This document shows positions 1-11,271 of a DNA stretch of 64,000 nucleotides, piece by piece (positions within the stretch are counted from its first letter, which is position 1; the number at the start of each line of letters is the position of its first letter). This DNA comes from Eukaryota sp. TZLM1-RC. Taxonomy: Eukaryota; Metamonada: BaSk clade. The stretch is taken from positions 1,364,001-1,428,000 of the forward strand of contig JAUPSS010000004.1 of NCBI GenBank assembly GCA_040285825.1, in the 5' to 3' direction. The translations under genes were made by a program, and so were the position numbers. The notes below the pieces were generated by a model that saw only the letters and a program-made list of their open reading frames with translations, searched no databases and was not told where the DNA came from.

Positions 1-2
1 TT

Positions 3-299
3 GGTCTACTTATCATACTATGTGAGACACGTATGCTCACCAAGATTGGACTTCGTGCGGTTCTTGAAAACCTCAAGATACTTCAAAGTTCGCGAGGACG
101 TGCTTTGTTCTACATATTTGCTGGTACACTTGCCTTAGGTTTGCCCAATTCGGAATTATTTACTTTAGATGGAAAAGGTTTGGACTTGGTAGCTGGGATT
201 TGGATAATTGTTGCTGGTTTTTTGCGATTTTTTTCAAATGAAAAATTTGGTGATGATAAGGAGAGAGTAGTGACCATTGGAATTGAGCAACAGGTATAG
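3..299 (+). CDS. COPI-associated membrane protein, C-terminal part (cut by window edge)
   Basis: The reading frame is open from the first bases of the window and ends at TAG 297-299. An ATG at 33 is in frame but is probably internal, because the upstream codons keep coding hydrophobic residues. The segment RGRALFYIFAGTLAL followed by a second hydrophobic stretch (LDLVAGIWIIVAGFLRFF) matches the layout of the COPI-associated / TVP15-like family, small four-helix proteins of Golgi membranes. About two membrane segments are visible, then a charged cytosolic tail. Family assignment rests on motif recognition. The N-terminal half lies outside the window. Confidence 0.6.
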   Translation, partial: GLLIILCETRMLTKIGLRAVLENLKILQSSRGRALFYIFAGTLALGLPNSELFTLDGKGLDLVAGIWIIVAGFLRFFSNEKFGDDKERVVTIGIEQQV

Positions 300-892
300 T
301 TACCACGTCATTATGAGTCATTGCATTATTGGTGTGAAGAACTAAAAGGTTTAGTATTGTATATTATAATAACTTGTAGATTTACAATTGAAACGACCAT
401 GAATAGAGCTCAATGTGTTATACACCATTGAAGGAAGAGAGTTATTGTTGCAATCTCGCACAAAGCAGCTTTGCAACAATAAGCAGAGTATCTCAAACCT
501 AAAGCCAAAACCAAGTCAGAAAATCTTCATAGCTCAACCATATGGACACTTATTTCAGCAGTAGAATGTAGACAATTTGCTGATTATATCTGGTGAGTTC
601 AAGATGCGTAATTTGTCACAATTATTGACCTTGGTTGAAGATTACAATCAAACTGATGATTTCAATACAACATGACAAGACTCTGCATTAGGTGTTCTTC
701 ATTAATCATTATGGACTAATAACAGTGGTAATCATTTTATTGATATATTTTTTGAAAAATAATAATTAATTAATGTTGGCGAAGTTGAAGGGGTTGTAGA
801 ATTGACAAATAAACAGAGTCAAAGAAACGACCTAAAAAAGAGACTTTATAGCAATAAATTACGGATATTTACAAAAAAACTAAATAACCAAA
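300..892. other. Intergenic, no gene seen
   Basis: AT-rich DNA without a supported reading frame, RNA gene or repeat. It separates the COPI-associated gene from the 3' end of the convergent endonuclease gene, so it should hold both 3' UTRs. Confidence 0.5.
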
Positions 893-1651
893 CTATAAAC
901 AATTCTCGAAAGCTTCCCTGGTTAAATCAGGATACAAAACAAAAGGATTAATACTGTCTTGGACATACTGAATCCTTTCGTTACGGAGCTTTTCACCTCT
1001 AAGAGGAGGGAACTGATGATGCCAAGCTAACAAAAGTTTCACGTCGGCTACTTGCTCAATCTTGCATGCTTCAGGATACATTGTGAAAAAGTACAAGATG
1101 GATCTAGCAAGAGGTCCCTTATGTTGGTCACGAGGAGTAAATCCACCATTGGTACCTCTGGAGTATTCCTGGATATGGGACTGAGGAACTTGTTTAGTTA
1201 CCTCAGTATCGATCATCCACTTGTCTGTCTCAGCAATAGATAGGTTTTTGAATGGAAAGTTGGACCTAATGGAGTTGAACTGGGGGTATGATGGGAACAA
1301 GTGGTGAAGATCGCTTACATAAGGATTCTTCTTTTTGAAAAAGCTTTGAGGAACTTGGGTGAGAGAGAACTAATTCATACTGGTATGTTCACAGTTAATA
1401 TTCTTAATGTCAGTACCATTGGTGGGCTTGAAGGGAAAGACTCCTCCGCCATAAACACACTCGACAGTGTTGTCAAAGTTATCAATATAATTGTACATAT
1501 ATTGACGGGCAAGCTTATAACCAAGAGTCTTGTGCTTGCTGTGGTACTTGTCCTTCAATTGTCTACGAAAATCGGAGCATGAATCTGCGACAACTAACGA
1601 TAAACATAGTGCTAGTAATGCACATTGAAGAAAAGATCTACTTAACCGCAT
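893..1651 (-). CDS. Secreted endonuclease I (EndA/NucM family), two exons
   Basis: Exons 1651-1381 and 1353-893 join across a 27-nt GT-AG intron (1380-1354) to give 243 aa. The start at 1651 puts a clear signal peptide first (MRLSRSFLQCALLALCLSLV). An in-frame ATG at 1705 would spoil it. After splicing, the middle reads INCEHTIPQSFF, the conserved His-Me-finger motif of the family with its catalytic His. Further on, GFTPRDQHKGPLARSILYF carries the conserved metal and substrate region. The enzyme should cut DNA and perhaps RNA non-specifically outside the cell or in a digestive vacuole. The family is mainly bacterial, so transfer is likely. The intron and the restored motif show it is a nuclear gene. 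The next cell-side gene runs toward it. Confidence 0.88.
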
Positions 1652-2911
1652 GATATGAAAGGGGTAAGTGATAAGAATCCATTTCAAACAAACTGGACCA
1701 TTCAAGAAGATTCTGCAAGAAATTCACGTCTTTTGACATTGATTTCTCATTTATACTTATATCAGATTTTCAATTCAGCAATGTGAGCTCAAATGTTGCT
1801 ATGAATTCGAAATTCTGGATTTAAAATATTTATGAAAATCACTGCAAAATTGTTGACATTATGGATTAAGTCTAACTTAAGGATGATTACCCCCTATAGG
1901 TTTAATGCATTTAATCTTGGTTCTTATAATTTCTGTCTATAGCCTTTGAGAACAGCCATTGTGTTCAAAATTGTTGTGCATAAGTAACCTTTCAGTCTTG
2001 ATGAAAGTAATTTTATTTAATGTTCACAAATCAGGTTTTCTTTTGGAAAATAGTTTTGTCCTTTTCCAAGAATTCAGTAAACAAATATACTCAACCAAAA
2101 ACAAAAGTCAACCACTGTTCAATTAATTGTGCTAAAAGACTTGTAGAGCCTGAGTTTCAACAATTTTGCAGTTAACAGTACAATTTTCATGCTTGAAACT
2201 GATAAAGAGAATTAAATTTAAGAAACTAAAAGGGCTGGACCAGAAAGAGACTTTTCACTTTACTCTTTGTAAGTCTCTGGTAGCTTCATGCTTAAGATAA
2301 GCTTGTTCAATGAAGATTTCAATAGCTGGTGAAATCATCATCAACAATCATTTGGGGGGTTATTGGGTCATCAAATCAATACTAATGGGAAATAAAGGTC
2401 TTGTATACATGAATCTGATCAAAAAATCTGTTACACTTAAGATCAATGGGTAAAAATCCAGTTGTTGCAAACTTTTTGATTGATCTCAAAGACAGTAGCT
2501 CAAGTTGGTTAATCTCCCAAGTTCCGGACATTTATGATCTTAAAATCAATAATCATCAATGGATTACTGCACTGAGAATGACATTTATTTATGGCCTTAA
2601 TCGTTACTGATTGATTTAATTTGTCGCTGTAAAAACGTGGTTGCGTCTTCCAATATTTTGGACTGTGAATATCTATAGTATAGTATTCAATGGTTCGTGA
2701 TCAATTAAATTCTAATTGTAAAATTTCCGTACTGAGTCCTATATTGAATCGTTTGTACGAAAGCTTTCTGCAGATCAGACTAACGACTCTTTTTGTAAAA
2801 GAGGCAAAAGAAACCAATATGGTAAGCATGAAATTCTGCAAAAATCAGCGCTTTTCCGTTTTCTCTTGACCTAACCCACTTCTCTTTCAAGCTGTATCAT
2901 TTCCCACCTAT
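1652..2911. other. Intergenic, no gene seen
   Basis: About 1.26 kb of AT-rich DNA upstream of the endonuclease gene. No frame shows a recognisable protein and I see no tRNA-like structure. It must contain the endonuclease promoter. Confidence 0.5.
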
Positions 2912-3056
2912 ATTGAAACAATAAATCGATTTTATAACTTTATTACTATTAAAATGTATTTATTGGGTTTAAAACAATAATACTACTTGAAACAATAAAT
3001 CGATTTTGTAATTTTATTACCATTAAAATGTATTTATTGGGTTTAAAACATTAATT
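2912..3056. repeat. Two-copy tandem repeat, period about 74 bp
   Basis: The block beginning TTGAAACAATAAATCGATTT occurs at 2913 and again at 2987, followed each time by the same stretch ending in TATTTATTGGGTTTAAAAC. The copies differ at a few positions. It directly precedes a retroelement 3' fragment. Confidence 0.8.
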
Positions 3057-3119
3057 ACTTGTGTATGCATCACCTAATTATTTGTTACATTTAAACTGAT
3101 TATAAATCTATAATTCCAT

Positions 3120-3359
3120 CTAGAATTCGATATCCTCCAAACAAGCATCACTATTACTAAACCTACTCGCGGCATTTCTTTCATGTTCTTCACCGGAAGC
3201 TAAAAGTGCCCTAGAAATCATTGTAGGAACAGACTTGAAAATGCAAAAAACAATTCTATTTAACCAGAAAGTGGAATTCATTTGTTTACGAGATCCTGAG
3301 TATGCTTCACCTATTGATTTTTGATATTGATTTAAAATCATTATAAATCGACATCTCAA
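3120..3359 (-). mobile_element. 3' fragment of RLE-type non-LTR retrotransposon, family D
   Basis: This 79-codon frame ends in DACLEDIEF and contains FWLNRIVFCIFKSVPTMISRALL. The same arrangement ends the copies at 12,525-13,070 and 61,500-62,590 (FWHNRIVFSILKAIPEMLTKALL, DACIEDIEF). Only the extreme C-terminus of the element protein remains. It is a 5'-truncated, inactive insertion. Confidence 0.75.
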
Positions 3360-3795
3360 TCAACCATCTCACCTTCAACAAAACGTTCAGATGCTACACT
3401 CTCATGGGTACAATTGAGAAAACACACTTCTTAATGAAAGAATAAACAAAAAAATAAAGATAAATAAATAAAAGAGAATAATTAAGATGGTATTAGCTTG
3501 ATTTCTGGAGTGCAAAACGCCGCTGTGAACAAAAAAAACCTTTTCTAGGTTGAGTGGAAAAAATTGAGTTATAAATGGAATCAAAAGATGAGTTATAACG
3601 AGATCACATATTGTATCATATTGTCTGTTTTTAAACCCAAATAGCAATAAATTTTTAAAATGTTATAAAGAGAATTTTATGATAGAAAATAATGAAAGAA
3701 AAAGAAAAATATTCAAAAATAGAAGCATAAAGAGCAAAAATATCAATATAAAGTTGAAAAACGAATTAATTAGTTATATTAAAAGGCACAAAAAA

Positions 3796-5473
3796 TCATG
3801 AATCGCCACCAAAAACAATTTTACAACAAAGCAACCTTACTTCATTTATAACTGCTCCCAATTGTGGGTCATAATCACTTGTATCAATGACGTCATCAAG
3901 GTCAGAATTCAATCCACAAGCACATTTCATAAAAATCGAGTAAAATGGTCTGAAAACAAGTCTATTTTCGGCAACCTGGAGTAACTGTATTATTATATTC
4001 ATTGCAATCCTAGTACTTTGAGGTACAATTGTGGGGGAATCTAAAACTTCAACCAAACATTGGACAACATTACCAGTGCAAACAGAAATTTTAGAAGAAA
4101 TTCCAAAAATAGAAAAGTAATAAATTATTGATAATAAAGATAAATGTAACCTTGTAAATAATGGAAAATTTGGTGGTATTGGCTTATTTAAATTAAAAAG
4201 AATAGAGTGACAATAAGTTAAGCATTTGGAGACTGCTGGTACTAATAATTTTGCTGATAAAAATAACTTATCTTCATTTAATGGGTTCAAAAATAGACCA
4301 AAAAGACACGTGGCACTTGCTAACGTGATCGTGACGTTGGATGACGTCAGCAGTTGGGTCAAGGGTTTCAAAAATGGGGTCAGATCAAGTTGACTTATTC
4401 CAGGTTGATCTTTTTCAAAATTTAAAGGGGTTATTGACAAATAGGGACACATTGCAGCAAAGAATTCTAGAGAAGTCAAGAATATGACGTGATCAATTTG
4501 ATCTGATGACGTGTGCATTTCTAGAATAGTGCAGCTCAATTCTGGAAATTCTGGCCTTTCAGCGAAATATTTAGCATTTTCCTCAGATTGTGCCAAATTT
4601 CGAAGGATTAACAAACATTTATAAGACAAATCAAAATCAAAATGATTGACTTTGATTGATTGCTTCCAGTTATTAACTGCCACTTTAGCAATCCTTAACA
4701 CTCTGCTCAAAATCATTGGAAATCTAGGTGGAAAAAAGGAGACTGCCGAATCAGATGTTAATCGTAAAAGGTTATTTACCCCCTTCCTAATCAAAACATC
4801 ATCATGACAGTCAAGCCAACAAATAATCTTGTACAAACTTGAGTCCTCATCTTCGTACATTTGAAGTTCAATGTCATCTACGGGAGTGTAATCATACCTG
4901 AACAACGGTCTGGAGGTAATCTCTTCTAATTGGAGATCAAAATGCACGGTGGGGAGGACTAACTCAGGTTGTGGCTGAACAGGGGGTGGAGCAGGAGTGA
5001 GAGGGGGTTCATGGGCAAATCCTTCCTCAAGAGAGCCACCCCAATAGTGTACTATTTCGTATGCGTAGAGGAAGTTTTCGTAATGCTGAAATTAGATCAA
5101 GAATGCTTCAATATACCTTTTTGAGTAGGTAACCAGAGTTTGTAGAGGTTTCTGGTATTCCAATGGATTCAGCTACCTGACGGAATGAGCGGGATTTAGC
5201 AACAGCTTCCATGCCACCACGGAATGTGACGTTGCGGTAAAGTTGGAAGAGATCAACTTCTACGTGTCCAAGAGAAGGAATGCGTATGGTTACGTCCCGC
5301 TGTTTGTTAAATGATATGATGTTTTCAAAGAAAGTTTCTCTCTCAGTTTCAAGGATTTGATGAGGTAAGACAGGGGCTACTTGAGGAGGAGGCCCCCTAG
5401 CAGCATACATTCCAGGGTATGTGGAATGAGGTATACATTTACAAGGACATCGTCCATTAGGATGTGCATACAT
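3796..5473 (-). CDS. ARID-domain protein with armadillo-like C-terminal half, two exons
   Basis: Exons 5473-5117 and 5085-3796 join across a 31-nt GT-AG intron (5116-5086) to 548 aa. Residues of about 45 to 130 form an ARID DNA-binding domain: IPSLGHVEVDLFQLYRNV, then GGMEAVAKSRSFRQVAESIG, and the closing LLKKHYENFLYAYE, which is only complete after splicing. A proline-rich linker follows. The C-terminal 380 residues are helical, with repeated leucine-rich helices like an armadillo array (VLIRKGVNNLLRLTS, LSYKCLLILRNLAQSEENAK). ARID plus armadillo-like helices is the design of ARID2/RSC9 and BAF250, DNA-binding subunits of SWI/SNF remodelling complexes. Subunit identity is inference. The ARID call is firm. 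Confidence 0.82.
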
Positions 5474-5555
5474 TTTTGATTTAAAAGTTTGGATTTGATA
5501 ATCTATAAGACTTTCACACTTAACAAAATAGACTCATAACCATTGGAACGGAATT

Positions 5556-5680
5556 CATTGAACCAAGATTTCCTCTACAGCATCCTGATCTACTTGCTCT
5601 CTCGCTAAAGCTTCTCTAATACGTTTGAAAAACCAAGGTAATGAATTAATTATTTCGAATAGAATTTTTGCCTACAACAA
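5556..5680 (-). mobile_element. 3' end of RLE-type retrotransposon, family B
   Basis: The minus strand reads FKRIREALAREQVDQDAVEEILVQ then stop, matching the last residues of the longer family B copy (end at 29,117: FNRIREALARQQANQDFVEEILV). About 40 codons remain. Confidence 0.75.
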
Positions 5681-5756
5681 TGACACTATTTGTTTGATTT
5701 CAAACTGGCACACTTTAGGGTAAGTTTATTACAATAAGCGCTCAAGTATAAAAAAC

Positions 5757-5915
5757 AATGAAAACATGTCGAAATTATGACAAAGATATTGAAGAAGTTA
5801 TAGCTGATAGAAATAGACCACTTGTATTCATTTGTTGTACATTTTCCATAAACGGAAGACCATCAGTAGAAGCAGGAAAATCTTTGAATGATTTTCAAAA
5901 ATTGGTTCAATAAAA
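5757..5915 (+). mobile_element. Internal piece of family B retrotransposon, opposite orientation
   Basis: The plus strand codes KHRNYDKDIEEVIADRNRPL and then VFICCTFSINGRPSVEAG, which aligns with KHRKYDKDIEEANVNRNTQL in the copy at 29,117-30,650. It lies head to head with the neighbouring 3' fragment, which suggests inversion during insertion (twin priming) or two separate insertions. Confidence 0.7.
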
Positions 5916-5962
5916 ATTAATGAAAATTTGAAACATTTTTTTAATTATCAATTTTATTAAAA

Positions 5963-6249
5963 ACCTATAAATCAACATCTAAACAATCAATCTCTCCCAA
6001 AACAAAAACAGTAGATGCAACTCTTTCATAGTGAGATCCAAGAGAGAGCAAAGCATCAGAAACCATCTTCAACATCCCCTTAAAAATAGAAAACACAATT
6101 CTACTTTGCCAAAAAAAATTGTTGAAGTTTCTGTTAGTTCTTCTCTTTACAATCATTTCAAAATCTGCCAAAAACGTATAGCCGTAAGAGCAATTGAACG
6201 AAATAGAGAAAATACAAATGGATACGAATTAAATTTTGCATACTGTTGA
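5963..6249 (-). mobile_element. 3' end of RLE-type retrotransposon, family A
   Basis: The frame ends FVLGEIDCLDVDL and contains FWQSRIVFSIFKGMLKMVSDALL, nearly identical to the ends of the copies at 31,269-32,120 and 39,395-42,625. It includes the short A-rich 3' tail (AATAAAATTG on the minus strand). It is heavily 5'-truncated. Confidence 0.8.
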
Positions 6250-6254
6250 CATTT

Positions 6255-6292
6255 GATATTATTTATTATTTATTATTTATTTAATAAACTTC
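6255..6292. repeat. TTATTTA simple repeat
   Basis: Runs of TTATT/TTTA units of irregular length. A similar tract lies at 6,800-6,850. Both flank the family E fragment. Confidence 0.7.
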
Positions 6293-6372
6293 TTATTTAT
6301 TTTCTCCGAAGAATCAAATAAAAACAAAACAAACTAAAATACATAAGAAACTAAATTCTCCACGCCAACTCT

Positions 6373-6795
6373 TCATGAATCCTTATAAAGTTTGGACATC
6401 ATTAAACTCAAGTATTTGGGAACACTTCTGTACAAAGCGAAAATGATACGATTCTTCCATAAATTCTCTGCAAAATTCTTACAACTTGATCGACATAAAT
6501 TACCAAAATCATTGATGAAATTCAAGGCGGATTGTCCAATGTTGCCAAAAATCGAAAAGGCAAAAGGAACAAATGAAAACTTGGAGTAAAGATTCTTATT
6601 TAAATCATTTAATATCTCAGTATATTTATCCCTCTTACGATCTTCAGCCTTGTTTAAATGACCATTAGTACTAAGTAAATCATCGCGATAACCAAAAGCA
6701 AAGGGATCAACTGTAGTGAAATCAACAACAACTTGAGAGGAATCCACAAAAGGAGCAATTAAATCACCTCGACGTGAATTAAACAGATTGTCATC
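6373..6795 (-). mobile_element. RLE domain and 3' end of retrotransposon, family E
   Basis: On the minus strand RRGDLIAPFVDSSQVVVDF gives the endonuclease RGD-X13-D motif. It is followed by KYTEILNDLNKN, a long conserved hydrophobic region and the end FALYRSVPKYLSLMMSKLYKDS. The arrangement equals that of families A, B and D but the sequence is clearly diverged. A decayed sister copy lies at 57,100-57,545. Confidence 0.72.
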
Positions 6796-6797
6796 AC

Positions 6798-6852
6798 AGA
6801 TTATTTATTATTTATTATTTATTATTTATTATTTATTTATTATTTATTTATG
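6798..6852. repeat. ATTATTT simple repeat
   Basis: Tandem ATTATTT and TTTA units, low complexity, at the 5' truncation point of the family E fragment. Confidence 0.75.
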
Positions 6853-6889
6853 GCGGTTTTGAATTCAATTTGCTATAAGTAATAGATTA

Positions 6890-6990
6890 CCTCGGTTTTG
6901 TCGTCCAAATCAGAGAAGTCAAGATAAGATGAGAAATCCAGTGTGTCAGGATTGTGTGGAGCAAACCTTGGTTCATTATTTAGTCCCATT
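6890..6990 (-). other. Short orphan reading frame, possible lost exon
   Basis: An ATG at about 6990 opens MGLNNEPRFAPHNPDTLDF and continues SSYLDFSDLDDKTE up to a GTAATC that could be a splice donor. No downstream exon is convincing. It may be the first exon of a gene destroyed by the neighbouring insertions. Confidence 0.2.
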
Positions 6991-6999
6991 AGTTTTGGT

Positions 7000-8001
7000 G
7001 TTTATTATTCAGTGTTGTAGTTCAATTAAACATTGGAAATGATTGGAGCACAAAATTGATAAAAATTCTCGTTTTACATAAACTACCTATCCACAATGTT
7101 ACAAAGAAGTTAGAACCAGAAATATTGAAGAGTAACTACAGTCTGGAACAAGACTAGATACTCAGCCCAGAAAATGAAAGTCAACAGCAAAATCAACCCC
7201 TCCTTCAAAAATTGAGACCAGAACCTGCTATTATTGACCAACAAACATCAAAGCGTCAGCGGAAAAAAACACTAAAAAGCACTGAACTGTGAAATCTGTA
7301 TTGAGAATTCAATGTTGAATATCGAGAACAGGAAGATTTTGACAAAAAAAATCTATTGAAACCCTGTATGGTCAAAAGAATTGAGCAAAAACGTAGTGGA
7401 TTCAAGCCTGATCCATTGATCAAGTTGAAACCAAAGACAGCAAATCAAAATCTTCCCACTGTTATGTGCTATGATCTTGAAACATATCAAGATGGTCAAC
7501 TTTACCAAAATCATGATGGTCAATTTCTCCTTCCTGATAAGATCATCAACAAAAGGAGAAATGAGGGTGCAAATCTTTTGAAAAAGAACACTGATAATTA
7601 AATGGATGAGTCGATTTCAGATCAAAAAGTATTTATGATTTCGATTGCTATTGTAGGATTGACCAACACAATTTCTTTTTAAAAAGCAAATATTCGGTAT
7701 TATTGAAGATGAGTTCCCAGATTTTATCTTTATCTGAAATTCCATTACTGTTGTTTTAATTCTGGAGATTTAATTACTCTGAAATTTAATACCCTTTGGC
7801 ATTAAATTTGATCAAATTTTGTGGGCAAAATAAATTCAACCACAAGAAAAAAGTCAGTATTCTTAAGTCTGTGAAGATGGATACTTTGAATCAACCTTTA
7901 AGTATTCATATTCCACCTCGCGGAAAAACAATAAACTTTTGCACTTACAAATTTATAATCTACTATACAAATAAATACAAAATCTAAATCTAAATCTAAA
8001 T
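7000..8001. other. Decayed coding-like DNA without identified gene
   Basis: Plus-strand frames around 7,165-7,600 show protein-like composition (for example KPDPLIKLKPKTANQNLPTV and YDLETYQDGQLYQNHDG) but are cut by stops and frameshifts. I do not recognise the parent. It may be an old mobile-element or gene remnant. It ends in a short CTAAAT repeat (7,985-8,006) at the 3' end of the ankyrin gene. Confidence 0.35.
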
Positions 8002-11000
8002 CTAAAAAGGAACCAAGCGAAGAGACAATGGTGTCCTAGGAGAACTTGACTTTTTTGGACTTTTCTTCCTTTTTCCACTTCTTTTTGAGCTTCTGTCCTT
8101 TCCCCTGTCAGACATAACACCTGCATCCATGGCGTGTAAAGCGACCCTCATACGTGACAAAACAAGATCACGTTCATCAGCTGAGAAATTGGTAAAAATA
8201 ATTCTATTTTCTAATTGAGATTGGATGATTTCAAGCACAATTGTGGCTAAAATAACATTATTTGAATCAAAACAAGTGTAAAAGGCTTCTTCAGAAAAAC
8301 CAACATTGTACTTTCCTAAAATAGATATCAATTTGTGATCTCCTCTCGCCACAGCAAACTCTGACAAGTCAAAATTTTCAAATTTTGGAACTCCTTCTGC
8401 TAACAAAATTTCCAAAATTTCATAATCCTGATTGTACATGGCAATAATCTGTGGTGGACAAGGAAATTTTGAGATTGCCGGAATGATCAACCATGATCTC
8501 GACTTTGAAATACATGAGCTACAGTTGAAAATTTGGTCAAACAGTGGTGATTTGTGATACACTGCCAAAGAAAGAGCCTTTTCAATAGTATAAGGGGAAG
8601 TTTTTGGATGTTGCAAAACTTTTTCTAACAATTCCAAAACTTCTGCTGGTGGAAAATCACAATAACTCGAGGTAATTACCAACACGTCCAAAACGGAAAG
8701 CTGTTGATCAAGCTCAAAATAGGGAGGACTTTCATTGACTAGTGACGTGGCAGATTTGAAAACTTCAACATGAACCAAGTCAACAGAGTGACATGTGTCA
8801 TTAACACTGAAACCGTAATCAATCAGTAAAGCTGCAGTTGAAAACATTCCACGAGTTATGGCAAGAAACAGTAATGAAACCGGTGCCAAAATTTTGTGCA
8901 TATTTGGGGGCAAATCTCTAAATGACAGGTTTAAATTTTCAACAGTTTTCATGTCGTGATCTCTTCTTTCAACGTCAGTTTGAATGATTGGTGATAGCAA
9001 CATTGAATAGAAAATGTCAAATAGCCAGAAATATCCAGATTTCCACAAATTTTGAATGTAAATGTCATCTTTTTGAACTGATGAGGTGTCACCTTCCTGT
9101 GGTGACGAGAACAGATCAAGTTTAGCCCCATTGTCTAACAATAAATTCAACATTTCAAAAGATCGAACAAAAACAAAAAGAGGTACAAACAGCTCAATTT
9201 TAACATTTAAATTTGGCCAATTTGATTGAGAAACTGAATTATATTCATTGCAAAGGTCCTTAAATTCTCTTTTACCAACATTTATTTTTTGGTTTGGATT
9301 TGCACCATTTTGAACTAAGCACTTGACCGCAGTCAGATTGTCAGTGATGATCCCTACTAGTAAAGGTTGAGCTGAGAAGAGATCAGCCCCTGCTTGGATC
9401 AAAACTTCGACGGAATTGTTGAGTGATTCTGGATCAACATTTTGTGATACGAGATTGACAAGTGGAGAAGAGATCATATTTGATTGGTAATCCACAGGTG
9501 CTCCCTTATCAAGCAAATATTTGATAATGAGCTCACATTGTTCAGGAAAAACAGCAAATTTTGAGGTAACAGACAAGAGAAGATCACCCAAGTCACGTAT
9601 AGTTAAAGATTTTCTCGAATGGTCAAACAAAATTTTGAACACTTCAAAATTTGGGTTCTTTGTACATGATGCCAATAGTGGAAAAATATATTGAAATTGG
9701 TCTACATTATGAACTTTCAAAGCATCTCCACCCATATCGACCAAAATTTGAACAATTTTGACACTAGTTGAGTTACATACAGCATGTAATAGTGGAGTTG
9801 AGGAGTAACCAGGATAATCGAAGAAACAATCAATTATTGGCTCAAATTTGGAAGCAATAGTCAAGAAGAGATCAATATCAATATCTTCATCAATCATTTT
9901 ATGAAATATTGGCAACTCGTCAATGACACTAAACAAATAATGACACGTATCAACAGTTGTCTCCTGACAGGAAAAGCTCAAAGAAGAGCTCAGTATAGAT
10001 ACACAGGTCCATTTAGACTTATCTATGGCATAAGCCAGTGGTGAAATTTTGCTTCTTGATCTGCTTAAATGGTGGTTAAATGATGAAGAGAGATTTGTAT
10101 CAATCGTTGATTTGATTGGAGAGCTCTTCTTGTCAGATGACGTCACGCTGGCACTCCTACACGATTTAAACTTTGGACTTGGTTTCGTTGAAGATATACT
10201 ACTTCTCCTACTACTGGGACTCGAGTTAGGATTAGGATTAGGGTTAGGGTTAGGGTTTGATACCTCCAAACCTCCGTCCAATTCTAACAAACACGTAGCT
10301 ATAACAGGTTTATCCAAATCAATTGCCATTAACAAAGGAGCGGGAACCTGAACAGACCAGTGTAAATCAGCTCCATACTGGTATAACAAAGCCAGCAACG
10401 CACTAGTGGCTTGATCATCTTTGAAGTTCTGAATCAAGGTGTGGAGAGGTGTGAAACCATTATTATCAAGGACGTTGACAGAAGCTCTATTGGATAGGAG
10501 GTATCGTGCTAGGGTAAGGTTATCGTCAGGGTTAGGAAGAGGGTACATGGCGAGGTGAAGCGGGGTAAGGCCGTGATCTGAGGTGTAGACATCGGTGGAG
10601 ACGTTGTGGGAGAGGAGAAAGTTGGTGATGAAGGGATGGTTGTGTTGGACTGAGAGGTGGAGAGGGGTCAGGTTAGTGGGGGTGGGTGAAGAGAGGGAGG
10701 CACCATGGGAGTGAAGGAGTTGCAGTATAGAGAGATCGCCACGGATTGTAGCATAGTGAATGGGAAGGAGACCAGATTTGGTTGGGTAGTTTACGTTGCA
10801 ACCATTATTGATGAGGTAGGTGATAGTCTTCTGGGAAGCCTCTGAAACAGCACAGTGAAGCGGAGTGAGACCGTCAGAATCGAGGGGAAAGTCGGCATAA
10901 CCAAAGATATTAAGGCAGCGACTGACTTCTGCGAGATCATCATCCGCAAGAGCTATGAGAAACTCTTCGATAAGACTTGGTGTCATGTGAAAGGGCAGAG

Positions 11001-11271
11001 TTGAAGTAACCTGAATTAGCAACTTTTCCAACGTGACATTTCCAGTTTTTAAACTGAAATTTACTGACTGGAATGTGATCTGATCAATAGACACCTCGAG
11101 AATTTGAGCCAAACACACACCGACAGTACTTTATGGAAGAACGTTTGCACGTGTTGCAATAATGAAGCAAGAACAGTTCCAGTAACAAAGATCATTGAAT
11201 CAATTTCAACTATCTCAACCTCTTCCTACAGTTTACATCTTGTATATTTTCGGTATACTTACGTCATCCAT
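8002..11271 (-). CDS. Large ankyrin-repeat protein with telomere-repeat-coded Asn-Pro tract
   Basis: The main exon is open from 11,130 to 8,002. The first ATG in it is at 10,986. A phase-consistent three-exon model (11271-11263, 11225-11130, 11094-8002, introns of 37 and 35 nt) gives 1065 aa. Those 5' exons are inferred. Ankyrin repeats are clear in the N-terminal third: GLTPLHCAVSEASQKTITYL, LLPIHYATIRGDLSILQLL, GLTPLHLAMYP and GFTPLHTLI. More divergent repeats follow (TPLLHAVCNSTSVKIVQIL). Near residue 314 an (Asn-Pro)n run is encoded by TTAGGG-like units on the plus strand (10,225-10,258), inside a Ser-rich linker. The C-terminus is Lys/Ser-rich. The inferred N-terminal 90 residues faintly resemble a BTB/Skp1 fold. 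Probably an intracellular scaffold. Partner unknown. Confidence 0.8.

Noticed and set aside
3402-3647. 81-codon minus frame rich in Phe, Leu and Ile
   Set aside because: Composition follows a poly-A-rich stretch. No start context, no domain and no support from neighbours.
6798-6852. Regularly spaced ATTATTT units considered as a CRISPR-like array
   Set aside because: No spacers. It is a simple-sequence repeat in eukaryotic DNA.
10049-10351. 100-codon plus frame with Leu-Gly repeats
   Set aside because: Antisense of the ankyrin gene. The Leu-Gly run is the TTAGGG-like tract read on the other strand.
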